From Glaciihabitans sp. (GTDB lineage Bacteria; Actinomycetota; Actinomycetes; Actinomycetales; Microbacteriaceae), in the NCBI GenBank assembly GCA_025465535.1, contig JAODMY010000070.1:1-64000 (forward strand): 64,000 bases of DNA. Direction: 5' to 3'. The notes under the pieces were generated by a model. It did no database searches. It was given only the letters and a program-made list of their open reading frames with translations, and was not told the origin of the DNA. The position numbers and the translations under genes are program-made. This document shows, in pieces, positions 1-9,248 of this stretch (position 1 is its first letter; every line of letters begins with the position of its first letter).

Positions 1-12
1 GCGTGACAAGCG

Positions 13-990
13 CTACTTTGCCTGTACGGAATTGCGCAGCTTGAGGCGACCGGCTGGCTCGCCCTTGCCGACCTCGACCTGGGATGAATGGGACTTCACG
101 AAGTCGGAAAACGAGCTGAACCCGAGGGATTTCTCGTTGAACGACGGATCCATCCGCATCATCTGGCTCTTGACGCCGCCGCTGTGCAGCCACTCCTCGT
201 CGGATCCGGCGTGCCCGAGTCGCAGCGCTCGGACGAGGAGGTCCGTCGCGGCCTGGGCGGGATCCACCGGCTCGACGACCTCGGGATCGGTGGACTTTTG
301 CGGTGAGGAGGCGCGCCGTCGCGCCGGCTTCTTCTCTGCGGGCGCGGGAGCGGCATCCGCATCCGGCACGACGGCCTCGACGACTTCCGGAGCTACCCCT
401 GGAGCGACTTTGGGCCTGGCCGGCTTCACCCCGGGGAGGTCGCCGTAGTACTTGAACTCGTTACAGGCGGCCGCAAGCTGCGGGCTGGTCGCACCGGAAA
501 CGCCGATCCCTACGACGTAGCGCCCCAGCCGCTTGCAGCGCTGTGCGAGCGGGATGAAGTCGGAGTCGCCGGCAACGATCACCACGTGGGTGATGTCGGG
601 AAGGCGGAACATGTCCTCGACGACGTCCACGGACAGGCGGATGTCGGCGCCGTTCTTCGCGTACGCGGCGGTCGGAAACATCTGGGTCAGATCCACTGCC
701 CGATCGACCAGCTGGCGCGAGTAGCGCGAGTTAGCGGGAACCGACCAGTCCGCGAACGACCGGCTGATGACGACCGTGCCGAAGGATGTCGCGTAGTCGA
801 GGATCGCGCCGACGTCGACGATTGCGCGCTCGGCCTCGTCGTCGATTGGCGCATCCTTCTTCGGCGCACCGATGTTGCGCGCCTTGTCCGACATAAACTT
901 GCCGCGCCCGTACACCTCGTCGTAGCGGGAGATCACGATGTTGTCGAAGTCGATGTAGACGGCCACGCGAGGATCGGACAGTTCGGCCAT
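13..990 (-). CDS. NYN (LabA/DUF88-like) domain protein with C-terminal OST-HTH-like region
   Basis: 325 aa ORF; VAVYIDFDNI start and VIVAGDSDFIPLA motif typical of NYN/PIN-like nucleases. Confidence 0.85.
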   Translation of the reverse strand: MAELSDPRVAVYIDFDNIVISRYDEVYGRGKFMSDKARNIGAPKKDAPIDDEAERAIVDVGAILDYATSFGTVVISRSFADWSVPANSRYSRQLVDRAVDLTQMFPTAAYAKNGADIRLSVDVVEDMFRLPDITHVVIVAGDSDFIPLAQRCKRLGRYVVGIGVSGATSPQLAAACNEFKYYGDLPGVKPARPKVAPGVAPEVVEAVVPDADAAPAPAEKKPARRRASSPQKSTDPEVVEPVDPAQAATDLLVRALRLGHAGSDEEWLHSGGVKSQMMRMDPSFNEKSLGFSSFSDFVKSHSSQVEVGKGEPAGRLKLRNSVQAK

Positions 991-1152
991 TGAGGCACCT
1001 TCCGGAAAGGGATGCCCCCAGTCTTCCGGGTTGCGACGCGGGAGGCAATGCGCGCATCCGGCAATGCCGAGGCAGTCCAGGATCTGCGCGCCGCCGACAG
1101 AGCGCCGTCGAGGGCAATCGCCTACATCCTCCGTGTTGGCCGGTGACGTTTC

Positions 1153-1214
1153 ATCGAATGCCCTCTAACTGCGGATGTCTCGTCGCCGGCATCCGCAGTT
1201 ATAGGGCATTCGAT
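1153..1214. repeat. 25-bp inverted repeat with 12-nt loop, one mismatch
   Basis: atcgaatgccctctaactgcggatg / catccgcagttatagggcattcgat. Confidence 0.9.
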
Positions 1215-1258
1215 AGGACCCCGGAGCGCCGCCTACTGAGCGCCGTCGAAAGCGTCAG

Positions 1259-1969
1259 CTAGAACGCGCCGCCGTGGACGATGAACTGTGTCCAGGTCGG
1301 GGACGTGAAGGCGATCAGCGCCGCGATATTGAGGGCGACGGTGCCCCAGAACGCGCGACGAAATTCGATCTTGCGGGTCTTGTGGCGCAGGACCTGCTGG
1401 GCGAGCATGGCGCCGGGCCATCCGCCGAGGAGTCCCAACGCGAGGAGGGTGCCCTCGCGAACCCGCCACTGGCGAGCCTGAGCCGCGCGCTTGTCCATGT
1501 AGTACCCGATGTAGGCGGAGAGACTCGTGACGGCGTAGAGCGCGATGACCCAGTCCGGAACGCTCCAGTGCGCCTCGAGTGTCGCGAAAACGGCGAGGAA
1601 GCCGAAGAAGACGGCGCTGCTGGCGACAACCTGGGTGTCACGCTGGTCACCCGTGGCAACGGTCGACGAGGAACCCAGTGGGGTCGAACCGCCGATGCCG
1701 CTGACCCGAATCGCCCGAATTCGACCGGTCGTCCTTTGATCGACCTCGAATTCGAGTGGGGCGCCCACGGTCGGTCGCGCACCGTCCCTCGGGAACTCCG
1801 AGACGTGCACGAACAGCTGCGAACTTCCGCGATCGGGCTCGATGAACCCGTAGCCGCGGCCATGGTTCCAGGTCGCGAGCGTGCCGGTGTGTCGTCGATT
1901 TACGGGCGGATGAGGGCGGGGTGCGCTCAGCGGGCTGGCCATCGATCTGCCGACGTTCGCATTCGTCAT
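1259..1969 (-). CDS. Cold-shock domain + DUF1294 membrane domain fusion protein
   Basis: GTLATWNHGRGYGFIEPD..LFVHVSEF (CSD) followed by DUF1294-like YYMDKRAAQ..LLGGWPGAMLAQQVLRHKT; start at internal Met. Confidence 0.85.
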   Translation of the reverse strand: MTNANVGRSMASPLSAPRPHPPVNRRHTGTLATWNHGRGYGFIEPDRGSSQLFVHVSEFPRDGARPTVGAPLEFEVDQRTTGRIRAIRVSGIGGSTPLGSSSTVATGDQRDTQVVASSAVFFGFLAVFATLEAHWSVPDWVIALYAVTSLSAYIGYYMDKRAAQARQWRVREGTLLALGLLGGWPGAMLAQQVLRHKTRKIEFRRAFWGTVALNIAALIAFTSPTWTQFIVHGGAF

Positions 1970-2134
1970 CCCGAAATCTCCCCTTACGCCGCCGCGCCTT
2001 CCCCAGCGTACGTCCGCAAACGCTCGTTCGCTCGCCCCCAAAACGTGGCACGAATACCGCCCGGCGAGCCCCGCCCCTCGTTCTTGAGCAGAGCGGGGAT
2101 CGACTACCCATTGTCACGCGCTAGCCTCGAAGGG

Positions 2135-3613
2135 ATGTCCCAAACGTCTCCCGCCGTGGAGCTCGACCCCCGTCGGTGGCGCGCACTCTTCATCCTCCTC
2201 ATGGGCCAGTTCTGTGCGCTGCTCGACGTCAGCGTCACCAACGTCGCCCTCCCCTCGATCGGCCGCTCGACCGGAGCGGGGCCAGCCGAACTCCAGTGGA
2301 TCGTGAGCGGGTACGTCCTTGCGTTCGGCCTCATGCCCGTCATCGGCGGCCGACTCGGCGACACCCGCGGGCGCCGCCGCATGTTCATCATCGGTCTCAC
2401 TGGATTCGTGATTGCCAGCGCGATCGTCGGTCTGTCACCGGATCCGCTCGTGATGATCGGCGCTCGTGTCGTGCAGGGACTGTTCGGCGGGGTGATCGGC
2501 CCGCAGGTTTCCGGATACATCCAGAACGCGTTCCCGCGTTCAGAACGAGGTCGCGCCTTCGGCGGCCTCGGGCTCACGGTCGGCGTCGGAACGGCGTTGG
2601 GCCCGGTCGTCGGTGGACTGCTGATCGGAGTCGGCGGTCCCGAGTTCGGCTGGCGGCTTGTCTTCTTCATCAACGTGCCGATCGGTATTGCCGCCGTCAT
2701 CCTCGCGCGACTGTGGGTCGCGAAACTCGAGCCGGCCGGAGACCCGAAATCACAGAAACTCGACCTGGCCGGGGCGTTGCTGCTCGGCGCCACACTCCTC
2801 TGCATCCTGTTCCCGATCGTCGAGTTCAACGAGTTCCACAGCGGATGGCTGTTCCTCCTGTTCGTCCCCGCTGCGCTTTTCCTGCGTGGGTTCATCCGTC
2901 GTGAATCGCGCCTGACCCGCGAGGACGCGTCGCCGCTCCTCGACCTTCGCCTGTTCCGGGTTCCGACATTCGTGACCGGCGTCGCCTTCGCTGTCGTCTT
3001 CTTCTGCAGTAACACCGGGATTCCGCTCGTGCTCTCCCTCTACTTCCAGGAGGGCCTCGGATTCGCGGCGCTGCAATCCGGGCTGGGAGTCTCGGCCCTC
3101 GCGCTCGGATCCGTGGTCGCCGCTCCCATCGCGGGCAGGCTCGTTCCGAGGATCGGACGCCCGCTGGTCGTCGGGGGAGTGGCCGTCTTCTTCCTCACCA
3201 CCATCGTCGTCGGCCTCGTGGTGCGCACCTCGCCCGATCTCACGAACCCGCTCGACGTCGTCCTGCGCCTGGTGCTTCCGCTCTTCTTCCTCGGTCTCGG
3301 CGGCGGTTCGATCGTGACGCCCAACCAGACGCTGTCGCTGATGGATGTCGACCCGAGAATCGGCGGATCCGCCGGTGGCGTCCTCCAAACCGCGCAACGC
3401 GTCGGCTCCGTCACCGGGCAGACCGTTCTCGGCACGCTGTTCTTCGTGGCGGTCGCGGGAACGCAGGCGTCGACGGTCATCGGCAAGCCTGCGCCGAATC
3501 CCGCGGCCTTTGCGGATGCGCTCGACATCGCGCTGCTCGGCTCGCTCGTTTTCTCTGGCGCCGCGCTGACGCTCGGGATCGTGGATTTGCGGCGGAAGCA
3601 TTCGCGCGGGTAG
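2135..3613 (+). CDS. MFS transporter, DHA2/EmrB-QacA-like
   Basis: ATG at 2135 inside long ORF; 14-TM-like, GRLGDTRGRRRMF and DVSVTNVALPSI motifs. Confidence 0.88.
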   Translation: MSQTSPAVELDPRRWRALFILLMGQFCALLDVSVTNVALPSIGRSTGAGPAELQWIVSGYVLAFGLMPVIGGRLGDTRGRRRMFIIGLTGFVIASAIVGLSPDPLVMIGARVVQGLFGGVIGPQVSGYIQNAFPRSERGRAFGGLGLTVGVGTALGPVVGGLLIGVGGPEFGWRLVFFINVPIGIAAVILARLWVAKLEPAGDPKSQKLDLAGALLLGATLLCILFPIVEFNEFHSGWLFLLFVPAALFLRGFIRRESRLTREDASPLLDLRLFRVPTFVTGVAFAVVFFCSNTGIPLVLSLYFQEGLGFAALQSGLGVSALALGSVVAAPIAGRLVPRIGRPLVVGGVAVFFLTTIVVGLVVRTSPDLTNPLDVVLRLVLPLFFLGLGGGSIVTPNQTLSLMDVDPRIGGSAGGVLQTAQRVGSVTGQTVLGTLFFVAVAGTQASTVIGKPAPNPAAFADALDIALLGSLVFSGAALTLGIVDLRRKHSRG

Positions 3614-3711
3614 GAATTGCTCTTTGCTCGCGCGTTACTCAACCAACAACATGTTTGCATGAGTGCAAAGTTGCAATTGCGTAGAAATGCATGCTGTGCA
3701 ATAATTCAGAT

Positions 3712-4344
3712 ATGCAAACTTCTGAGCCCGGGCTTCGTGAGCGCAAACGCGTAGAAACTCGCGACAAGCTCGAGACTGCAGCCGTGACTCTCGTGCTGCA
3801 CGACGGCCTCGAGCACGCGACCCTGGATGCGATCTGCGAATCAGCCGGTGTCTCGAACCGCACCTTCTTCAACTACTTCGATAGCAAAGAAGACGCGATC
3901 CTCGGACTAACGGACTCCGAGATCACCGACGACTCGGTCGCGGAGATCATGGCCGCCTACCCGGCCGCCGACGTGGTCGAACTCACGGTGCGCCTGATGA
4001 TCGGCGTCATCAATCCGTCGATCACGTCATCCAAGCTGCTGAAATCGCGGATGAAGATCGTGAAGCTTCACCCCCACCTGCTCGGTCGCTTCGCGTTGCA
4101 GATCCAGCGCATGCACGACCAATTGACCACCGCGATCCGGCCGATGCTCGCCGCGGCCCCAGGATTCGCGGACCAAAGCCCCGAAGAGTCCGAACTCTCG
4201 GCAGACGTGATTTTGTCCCTCTGTAGCGGTGCCGCTCGTGCCGCTGTGAAGGAGTGGACGACCACCGGAAACAAGGCGCCCATCGAGGCGGTAGAAGATC
4301 GAGCCATCGAGCTCGTGAGAAACACAGTTAAGAGACTGAAATGA
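3712..4344 (+). CDS. TetR family transcriptional regulator
   Basis: MQTSEPGLRERKRVETRDKLETAAVTLVLHDG..NRTFFNYFDSKEDAIL HTH; stop overlaps next gene ATG. Confidence 0.9.
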   Translation: MQTSEPGLRERKRVETRDKLETAAVTLVLHDGLEHATLDAICESAGVSNRTFFNYFDSKEDAILGLTDSEITDDSVAEIMAAYPAADVVELTVRLMIGVINPSITSSKLLKSRMKIVKLHPHLLGRFALQIQRMHDQLTTAIRPMLAAAPGFADQSPEESELSADVILSLCSGAARAAVKEWTTTGNKAPIEAVEDRAIELVRNTVKRLK

Positions 4345-5906
4345 CAAGCACAACCGTCGCGCCCAAGACCGCGGCAGAACTCGAAACGGATGCGGCCAAC
4401 AGGCGCCACATCCTGCTCATCTTTGCCGGCCTCATGGTCACAATGCTCCTGGCATCCCTCGACCAGACCATCTTCTCAACCGCGCTTCCGACAATCGTCG
4501 GCGACCTGCACGGTGTCGACCAGCAGCTGTGGGTGACCACGTCCTACATCCTGGCCTCCACCATCATGCTTCCCGTCTACGGCAAGCTCGGTGACCTCAT
4601 CGGCCGTAAGGGCCTGTTCATCGGTGCGATCGCGATCTTCATCGCCGGGTCGATCGTTGGCGGTCTCGCCACGGACATGACCACCCTCATCATCGGGCGC
4701 GCGGTCCAGGGTCTCGGCGGTGGCGGCCTCATGCTGCTGTCGCAGGCGATCATCGCGGATGTCGTTCCGGCTCGCCAGCGCGGCCGCTACATGGGCGTTA
4801 TGGGCGGCGTCTTCGCGCTTTCGTCCGTGGCTGGTCCGCTTCTCGGCGGCTACTTCACCGACGGACCCGGCTGGCGCTGGGGTCTCTGGATGAACGTCCC
4901 GCTCGGCATCCTCGCCATCGCATCCGCGATCTTCTTCCTTCGCCTTCCGAAGAACACCAAGGGTGTTCCGACGATCGACTTCGCGGGAATGGGATTGCTG
5001 GCCCTGGCGTCGACGGGCGTCGTGCTGATCACGGTCTGGGGCGGAACAACTTACAAGTGGGATTCCCTCACGATCATGGCCCTCATCGCCGCGACCGTGA
5101 TCGCGGCCGTGCTCTTCGTCCTGGTGGAGCGCAAGGCGGCCGAGCCGATCATGCCGCTGCACCTCTTCAGGCAGGCCAACTTCAATCTGACCACCGCGGC
5201 CGGACTGATCATCGGCGTCGCGATGTTCGGGGCGCTCGGCTACCTGCCGACGTTCCTGCAGATGGTGACCGGCGTCGACGCGACGCAGGCCGGCCTCCTG
5301 CTGATCCCGCTGATGGCAGGCCTGCTGGTGACATCCGTCGCCTCGGGGCAATTCGTGAGCAAGACGGGGCGCTACAAATTCCTGCCGATCATCGGAACCG
5401 CGATCACCGCCGTTGCGCTCGGGCTGTTGTCGACCATGTCGCCGACCATGCCGGTCTGGCAGATCTGCGCGTACCTCGCGATCATGGGCATCGGGCTCGG
5501 GATGGCGATGCAGATCCTGATCCTGATTGTGCAGAACACGTTCGCCAACTCGGAGGTCGGAACGGCCACCGCGTCGAACAACTACTTCCGCCAGATCGGT
5601 GCTTCGATCGGATCCGCGGTCGTCGGCAGCGTCTTCGTCGCGAACCTGCAGCACCTGCTCGCGGTCCGGCTTTCGAGCGCGGGTAGTGCGGCGTCTGGTG
5701 GGGCAACGAACTCCTTCACCCCCGAGGTCGTGAAGGCCCTGCCGAGCGCAGTTCGCCAGATCATCGTCGGCGCGTACAGCGACGCGCTCACCCCGGTGTT
5801 CCTCTACATGGTTCCGCTGATGCTCATCGCGACCGTTCTGCTTTTCTTCGTGAAGGAGAAGGCGCTGGCCACAACGATCGAGCACGAGGTCGTCACGGCC
5901 GCGTAG
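4341..5906 (+). CDS. MFS transporter, DHA2 (EmrB/QacA subfamily)
   Basis: 521 aa; LASLDQTIFSTALPTIVGDL motif; ATGA overlap with TetR gene. Confidence 0.92.
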   Translation: MTSTTVAPKTAAELETDAANRRHILLIFAGLMVTMLLASLDQTIFSTALPTIVGDLHGVDQQLWVTTSYILASTIMLPVYGKLGDLIGRKGLFIGAIAIFIAGSIVGGLATDMTTLIIGRAVQGLGGGGLMLLSQAIIADVVPARQRGRYMGVMGGVFALSSVAGPLLGGYFTDGPGWRWGLWMNVPLGILAIASAIFFLRLPKNTKGVPTIDFAGMGLLALASTGVVLITVWGGTTYKWDSLTIMALIAATVIAAVLFVLVERKAAEPIMPLHLFRQANFNLTTAAGLIIGVAMFGALGYLPTFLQMVTGVDATQAGLLLIPLMAGLLVTSVASGQFVSKTGRYKFLPIIGTAITAVALGLLSTMSPTMPVWQICAYLAIMGIGLGMAMQILILIVQNTFANSEVGTATASNNYFRQIGASIGSAVVGSVFVANLQHLLAVRLSSAGSAASGGATNSFTPEVVKALPSAVRQIIVGAYSDALTPVFLYMVPLMLIATVLLFFVKEKALATTIEHEVVTAA

Positions 5907-5926
5907 CTCGGCTCGCGAAATCAGAT

Positions 5927-5954
5927 CGGCCGTCTCGGGCAACCGAGGCGGCCG
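5927..5954 (+). terminator. Hairpin terminator after MFS gene
   Basis: cggccgtctcgg gcaa ccgaggcggccg. Confidence 0.6.
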
Positions 5955-5980
5955 TTTGCGTGTCCCGCGGAGGCAGTCGC

Positions 5981-6427
5981 TTAGATGAAGTGCGCGACGA
6001 CGCCGAGGAGAACGACGTTGCCGACGAAGAGGCCGCTCAGCACTACGGCCGGAACCCTGTCGCGGAACGTGATCGCCCGACGCAGCGAGTGGCGCTGGGC
6101 AACTTCGTACTCGACCACAACCTCATCGATCGGAGTCTGGGCGGCCGGAGTCTCGGCGACCATGGGCCGAGCAGGGCTCTCGATGCGGGATTCGAACACC
6201 AGGTCAAGGGTGTACTTGAATTCCGGATCGGACTCGAGGTCGGGAACCAGCGACAACTCGTGCTCCGGAACGGCGGAAAAGTAGTCGGTCCACTCGGCAC
6301 CGTCGAACCACTGGCGGCGTGAGCGATCATTCCGGTCGGGATACCATCCCGCCGGAATGCGTCGCACAACCGCTGTGGCTGTCATGGTTTCCACCAATGC
6401 ATTCGGATGATTTGTTGGGTAAGACAA
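5981..6427 (-). CDS. DUF2510 domain membrane protein
   Basis: AGWYPDRNDRSRRQWFDGAEWTDYF DUF2510 motif, C-terminal TM. Confidence 0.75.
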   Translation of the reverse strand: MSYPTNHPNALVETMTATAVVRRIPAGWYPDRNDRSRRQWFDGAEWTDYFSAVPEHELSLVPDLESDPEFKYTLDLVFESRIESPARPMVAETPAAQTPIDEVVVEYEVAQRHSLRRAITFRDRVPAVVLSGLFVGNVVLLGVVAHFI

Positions 6428-6606
6428 CGATAAAAGAAAATATCGCTTTCATGCTTGCCCCAGTTCGCGGGGCGAAACCTCTTCGCATGCTTTCCTCCCC
6501 GCAATCATTCATGGCGAGCTCATAGCAAGGTCATGTTCCGCTAATCGGCTCGGGGTGCAAGCTGTTTTACGAGTTCACGATCACATAGTCAGATCACCTG
6601 TTTGAC

Positions 6607-6636
6607 CCGGCCGCCGCGGAATACCGAGGCGGCCGG
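6607..6636 (-). terminator. Hairpin terminator after sigma factor gene
   Basis: ccggccgccgcgg aata ccgaggcggccgg. Confidence 0.6.
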
Positions 6637-6671
6637 ATGTGTGTCCGGACCCGGTCGCCTCGTCGGCTGAA

Positions 6672-7904
6672 TCAGAGCGCTGCGCGTCTGCGCTCGAGCT
6701 GTTTCCGAGTCGAGGCGTCGGTCGTCAGCGAGATTGCCTTGTCATACGCGGCCTCGGCCTCCGGGATGCGCCCGGCTCTCGCGAGCAGGTGGGCGCGGGT
6801 CGCCCAGGCCGGCTGGAATCGTGGAGCGTCGATCCCCTCCAGCGCGGCGATTCCCGCATCCGCGCCGTCGACCTCACCGATCGTCGCGGCCAGCGAAACC
6901 CGGGCGCCGAGCGTCGGCGCGATGCGCACGAGCGCCTCGTAGAGCTTTTTCAGCGCGATGAAGTCGGTGTCGCCGCCGGCGAACCGCGAACAGTGGACCG
7001 ACTGGATGGCCGCCTCGAGTTGAAACCGCCCAGGCCGACCGAAGGTGTGGGCGTGCCGGAGCTGGCGCTCGCCGTTCGCGATGAGTTCGGCATCCCAGAG
7101 GGCGGTGTCCTGTTCGTCGAGGGGAATGCCTCCGAGCCTGGCCTCGGCCCGCGAACTGGAGAGCGCGATCAGCGCGGCGAGGCCGAACGCCTCCGGTTCG
7201 TTGCCGAGCAGTGTCGCGAGCGTGCTGGCCAGATAGAGCGCCTCGCCCGACATCGACTCGCGCTCCGTGGTTCCGGAGACGAGCATCCAGTCGATCGCGT
7301 ACGCGCCGTAGATCGCCTCGAGCACCGCGGGGAGGCGGGTCGGCATGTCGTCACGCGAGGGGATCGCGAACGGGATCCGGGCATCCCGAATCCGCCGCTT
7401 GGCGCGCACGAGGCGCTGGGCCATTGCGGCCTCCGGCACGGCGAACGCGGCGGCGATCTGGGCGGACTCGAAGCCGAGAACGGTCTGGAGCATGAGCGGC
7501 GTTCGAATGCCAGCATCGATTGCGGGATGCGCGCAGACGAACAGCAGCTCGAGCCGCTTGTCCGGGATCGCGGCTATGTCGAAGTCAATGTCGAAGTCGA
7601 ATTCGAAGTCGGCCCCGGTGCTGGTGGCGCCGAACACCGCGAAGGTGTCGTCAAGTGTGGCTCTCGACCGATGAGCCGAGGACTTGTAGAGGTCGCGGAG
7701 CCGATTGCGAGCCACGGTAACGAGCCACCCCTCGGGGTTGCCGGGGATGCCGCTTGTCGGCCAGGTTTCCAGCGCCCGTTCGAAAGCGTCGGAGAGCGCG
7801 TCTTCCGCCGCCGGGATGTCGCCGGTCGGTGCCGCGATGACGGCCAGAAGTCGCCCGTACGAAGTGCGGGCGACTCCCTCCGCGGTTGCCTGCGTGGCCG
7901 TCAT
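6672..7904 (-). CDS. ECF RNA polymerase sigma factor, ECF42-like (long C-terminal TPR-like extension)
   Basis: GDIPAAEDALSDAFERALETWPTSGIPGNPEGWLVTVARNRLRD; paired with YCII gene; start MTATQ at 7904. Confidence 0.88.
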   Translation of the reverse strand: MTATQATAEGVARTSYGRLLAVIAAPTGDIPAAEDALSDAFERALETWPTSGIPGNPEGWLVTVARNRLRDLYKSSAHRSRATLDDTFAVFGATSTGADFEFDFDIDFDIAAIPDKRLELLFVCAHPAIDAGIRTPLMLQTVLGFESAQIAAAFAVPEAAMAQRLVRAKRRIRDARIPFAIPSRDDMPTRLPAVLEAIYGAYAIDWMLVSGTTERESMSGEALYLASTLATLLGNEPEAFGLAALIALSSSRAEARLGGIPLDEQDTALWDAELIANGERQLRHAHTFGRPGRFQLEAAIQSVHCSRFAGGDTDFIALKKLYEALVRIAPTLGARVSLAATIGEVDGADAGIAALEGIDAPRFQPAWATRAHLLARAGRIPEAEAAYDKAISLTTDASTRKQLERRRAAL

Positions 7905-7915
7905 CGCGTGTTCTG

Positions 7916-8293
7916 TTACACCAGGCTGTGCCAGGCGCCGTCCTGGAAGACGATCGCCGACGGGCGGATTTCGACGGCGCCATACTGCGCGCCCGGACAC
8001 TTTTCGGCCCAGGCGATGGCGGCATCCAAATCCGGGACGTCGATTACGAACGTGCCGTTCAGGCGTTCCTTGGTGTCGGCGAAGGGGCCATCCTGAACCG
8101 TGGTCGCGCCATCCCGAACGCGGATGGTCGTCGACGCCGCGACGGGCTGCAGGATGTCGGCGGTCAACAGGACGCCCGCGGCATCGAGCGACTTGGCGTA
8201 GTCGTCGAACGCGGCACGGCCCCAGGCCAGCTGTTCTTCCGTGACGCCGGCGGTGTCGGCTTCCTGCGCCACGACGAGGAGTGAGTACTGCAT
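7916..8293 (-). CDS. YCII/DGPF-related protein
   Basis: MQYSLLVVAQEADTAG..TVQDGPFADTKERLNGTFVIDVPDLDAAIAWAEKCPGA. Confidence 0.9.
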   Translation of the reverse strand: MQYSLLVVAQEADTAGVTEEQLAWGRAAFDDYAKSLDAAGVLLTADILQPVAASTTIRVRDGATTVQDGPFADTKERLNGTFVIDVPDLDAAIAWAEKCPGAQYGAVEIRPSAIVFQDGAWHSLV

Positions 8294-8331
8294 GGGAATT
8301 CCTTCCGATCCATTGATACTGACACCTCTAT

Positions 8332-8358
8332 GACGAGCAAGCCATGGCCCGATCGACA
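8332..8358 (-). promoter_or_regulatory. Putative ECF42-type promoter upstream of YCII gene
   Basis: minus strand TGTCGA-N17-CGTC. Confidence 0.45.
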
Positions 8359-8384
8359 CCAATCGGTACTAGCTGGCGTCGGTA

Positions 8385-9101
8385 CTAGCTGACGGCGGCG
8401 ACCGCCCTCTTGATGAGTGCTGCTGCGGCAGCCGGGTTCGCGATGAAGGCGACGTGGGACCCCGGGATGGTCTCGGTCGTCGCACCCATGCGCTCCGCGA
8501 AGAAGTGCTGGACCTCGGGGCTGACCGAATTGTCGTCCGCAGAGACGAGGTACCACGATGGCCTGGTCTTCCAGCCGGCCGCGCTGGCCGGTTCGCCGAG
8601 GGCCGCCGCGGCAACCGCGCGCTGCGTTACGGCCATGACCTCGGCGACGTCCGCAGGGAGGTCGGCCGCGAAAGTCTCGCGGTATCCGGCGTGATCGATG
8701 GTGATGTCGGGTCCGCCAGGGCTGCCGACAGCCTCGTACGACGTGGTCCGAGCCGTGGTCCCGAGCATCGTCGGGGCAAACGGCGCCTGGACGCTCAGGC
8801 AGTCTTCGCCGACCTCGAGGGCGAATGCCGCGAAATAGACCAGGCCGACGACGTTATCGAGCGAGGCCGAAGCCTGCGTGATGACTGCGCCGCCGTAAGA
8901 GTGGCCGACGAGGACGACGGGACCCTCGATCGCGCCGACGTACGCCTTGAGGGCCTCTGAGTCGGTCGACAGGCTGCGAAGTGGATTGGCCGGTGCCCTA
9001 ACTGTGAGGCCGTCGGATTCGAGCTCGTGGATGATTGCGGCAAAGCCGGATGCGTCGGCGAATGCGCCGTGGACGAGCACGACGGTGGGGGAGTCGGTCA
9101 T
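8385..9101 (-). CDS. Alpha/beta hydrolase
   Basis: VVLVHGAFADASGF, VGHSYGGAVI nucleophile elbow. Confidence 0.9.
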   Translation of the reverse strand: MTDSPTVVLVHGAFADASGFAAIIHELESDGLTVRAPANPLRSLSTDSEALKAYVGAIEGPVVLVGHSYGGAVITQASASLDNVVGLVYFAAFALEVGEDCLSVQAPFAPTMLGTTARTTSYEAVGSPGGPDITIDHAGYRETFAADLPADVAEVMAVTQRAVAAAALGEPASAAGWKTRPSWYLVSADDNSVSPEVQHFFAERMGATTETIPGSHVAFIANPAAAAALIKRAVAAVS

Positions 9102-9248
9102 GGAACTGTACCTTTCAGTGGGGATCGAGCCGCCCGGTCGGGCGCATCACGGGATGCCAGATGGCTCCCCTCGACCGTATGTCAGCCGGGTGTGTGCTGG
9201 CTCGACGCGAGCCGGGTACGGGCTGACTGGCCACCGGCAAAGCCGCAG

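Noticed and set aside
2135-5906. Two adjacent DHA2 transporters with TetR as a drug-resistance island
   Set aside because: Common chromosomal arrangement in actinobacteria; no mobility genes, so not claimed as acquired.
4476-5942. 488-aa minus ORF opposite the DHA2 transporter
   Set aside because: Low-complexity charged shadow ORF with no recognisable domain; the MFS gene explains the locus.
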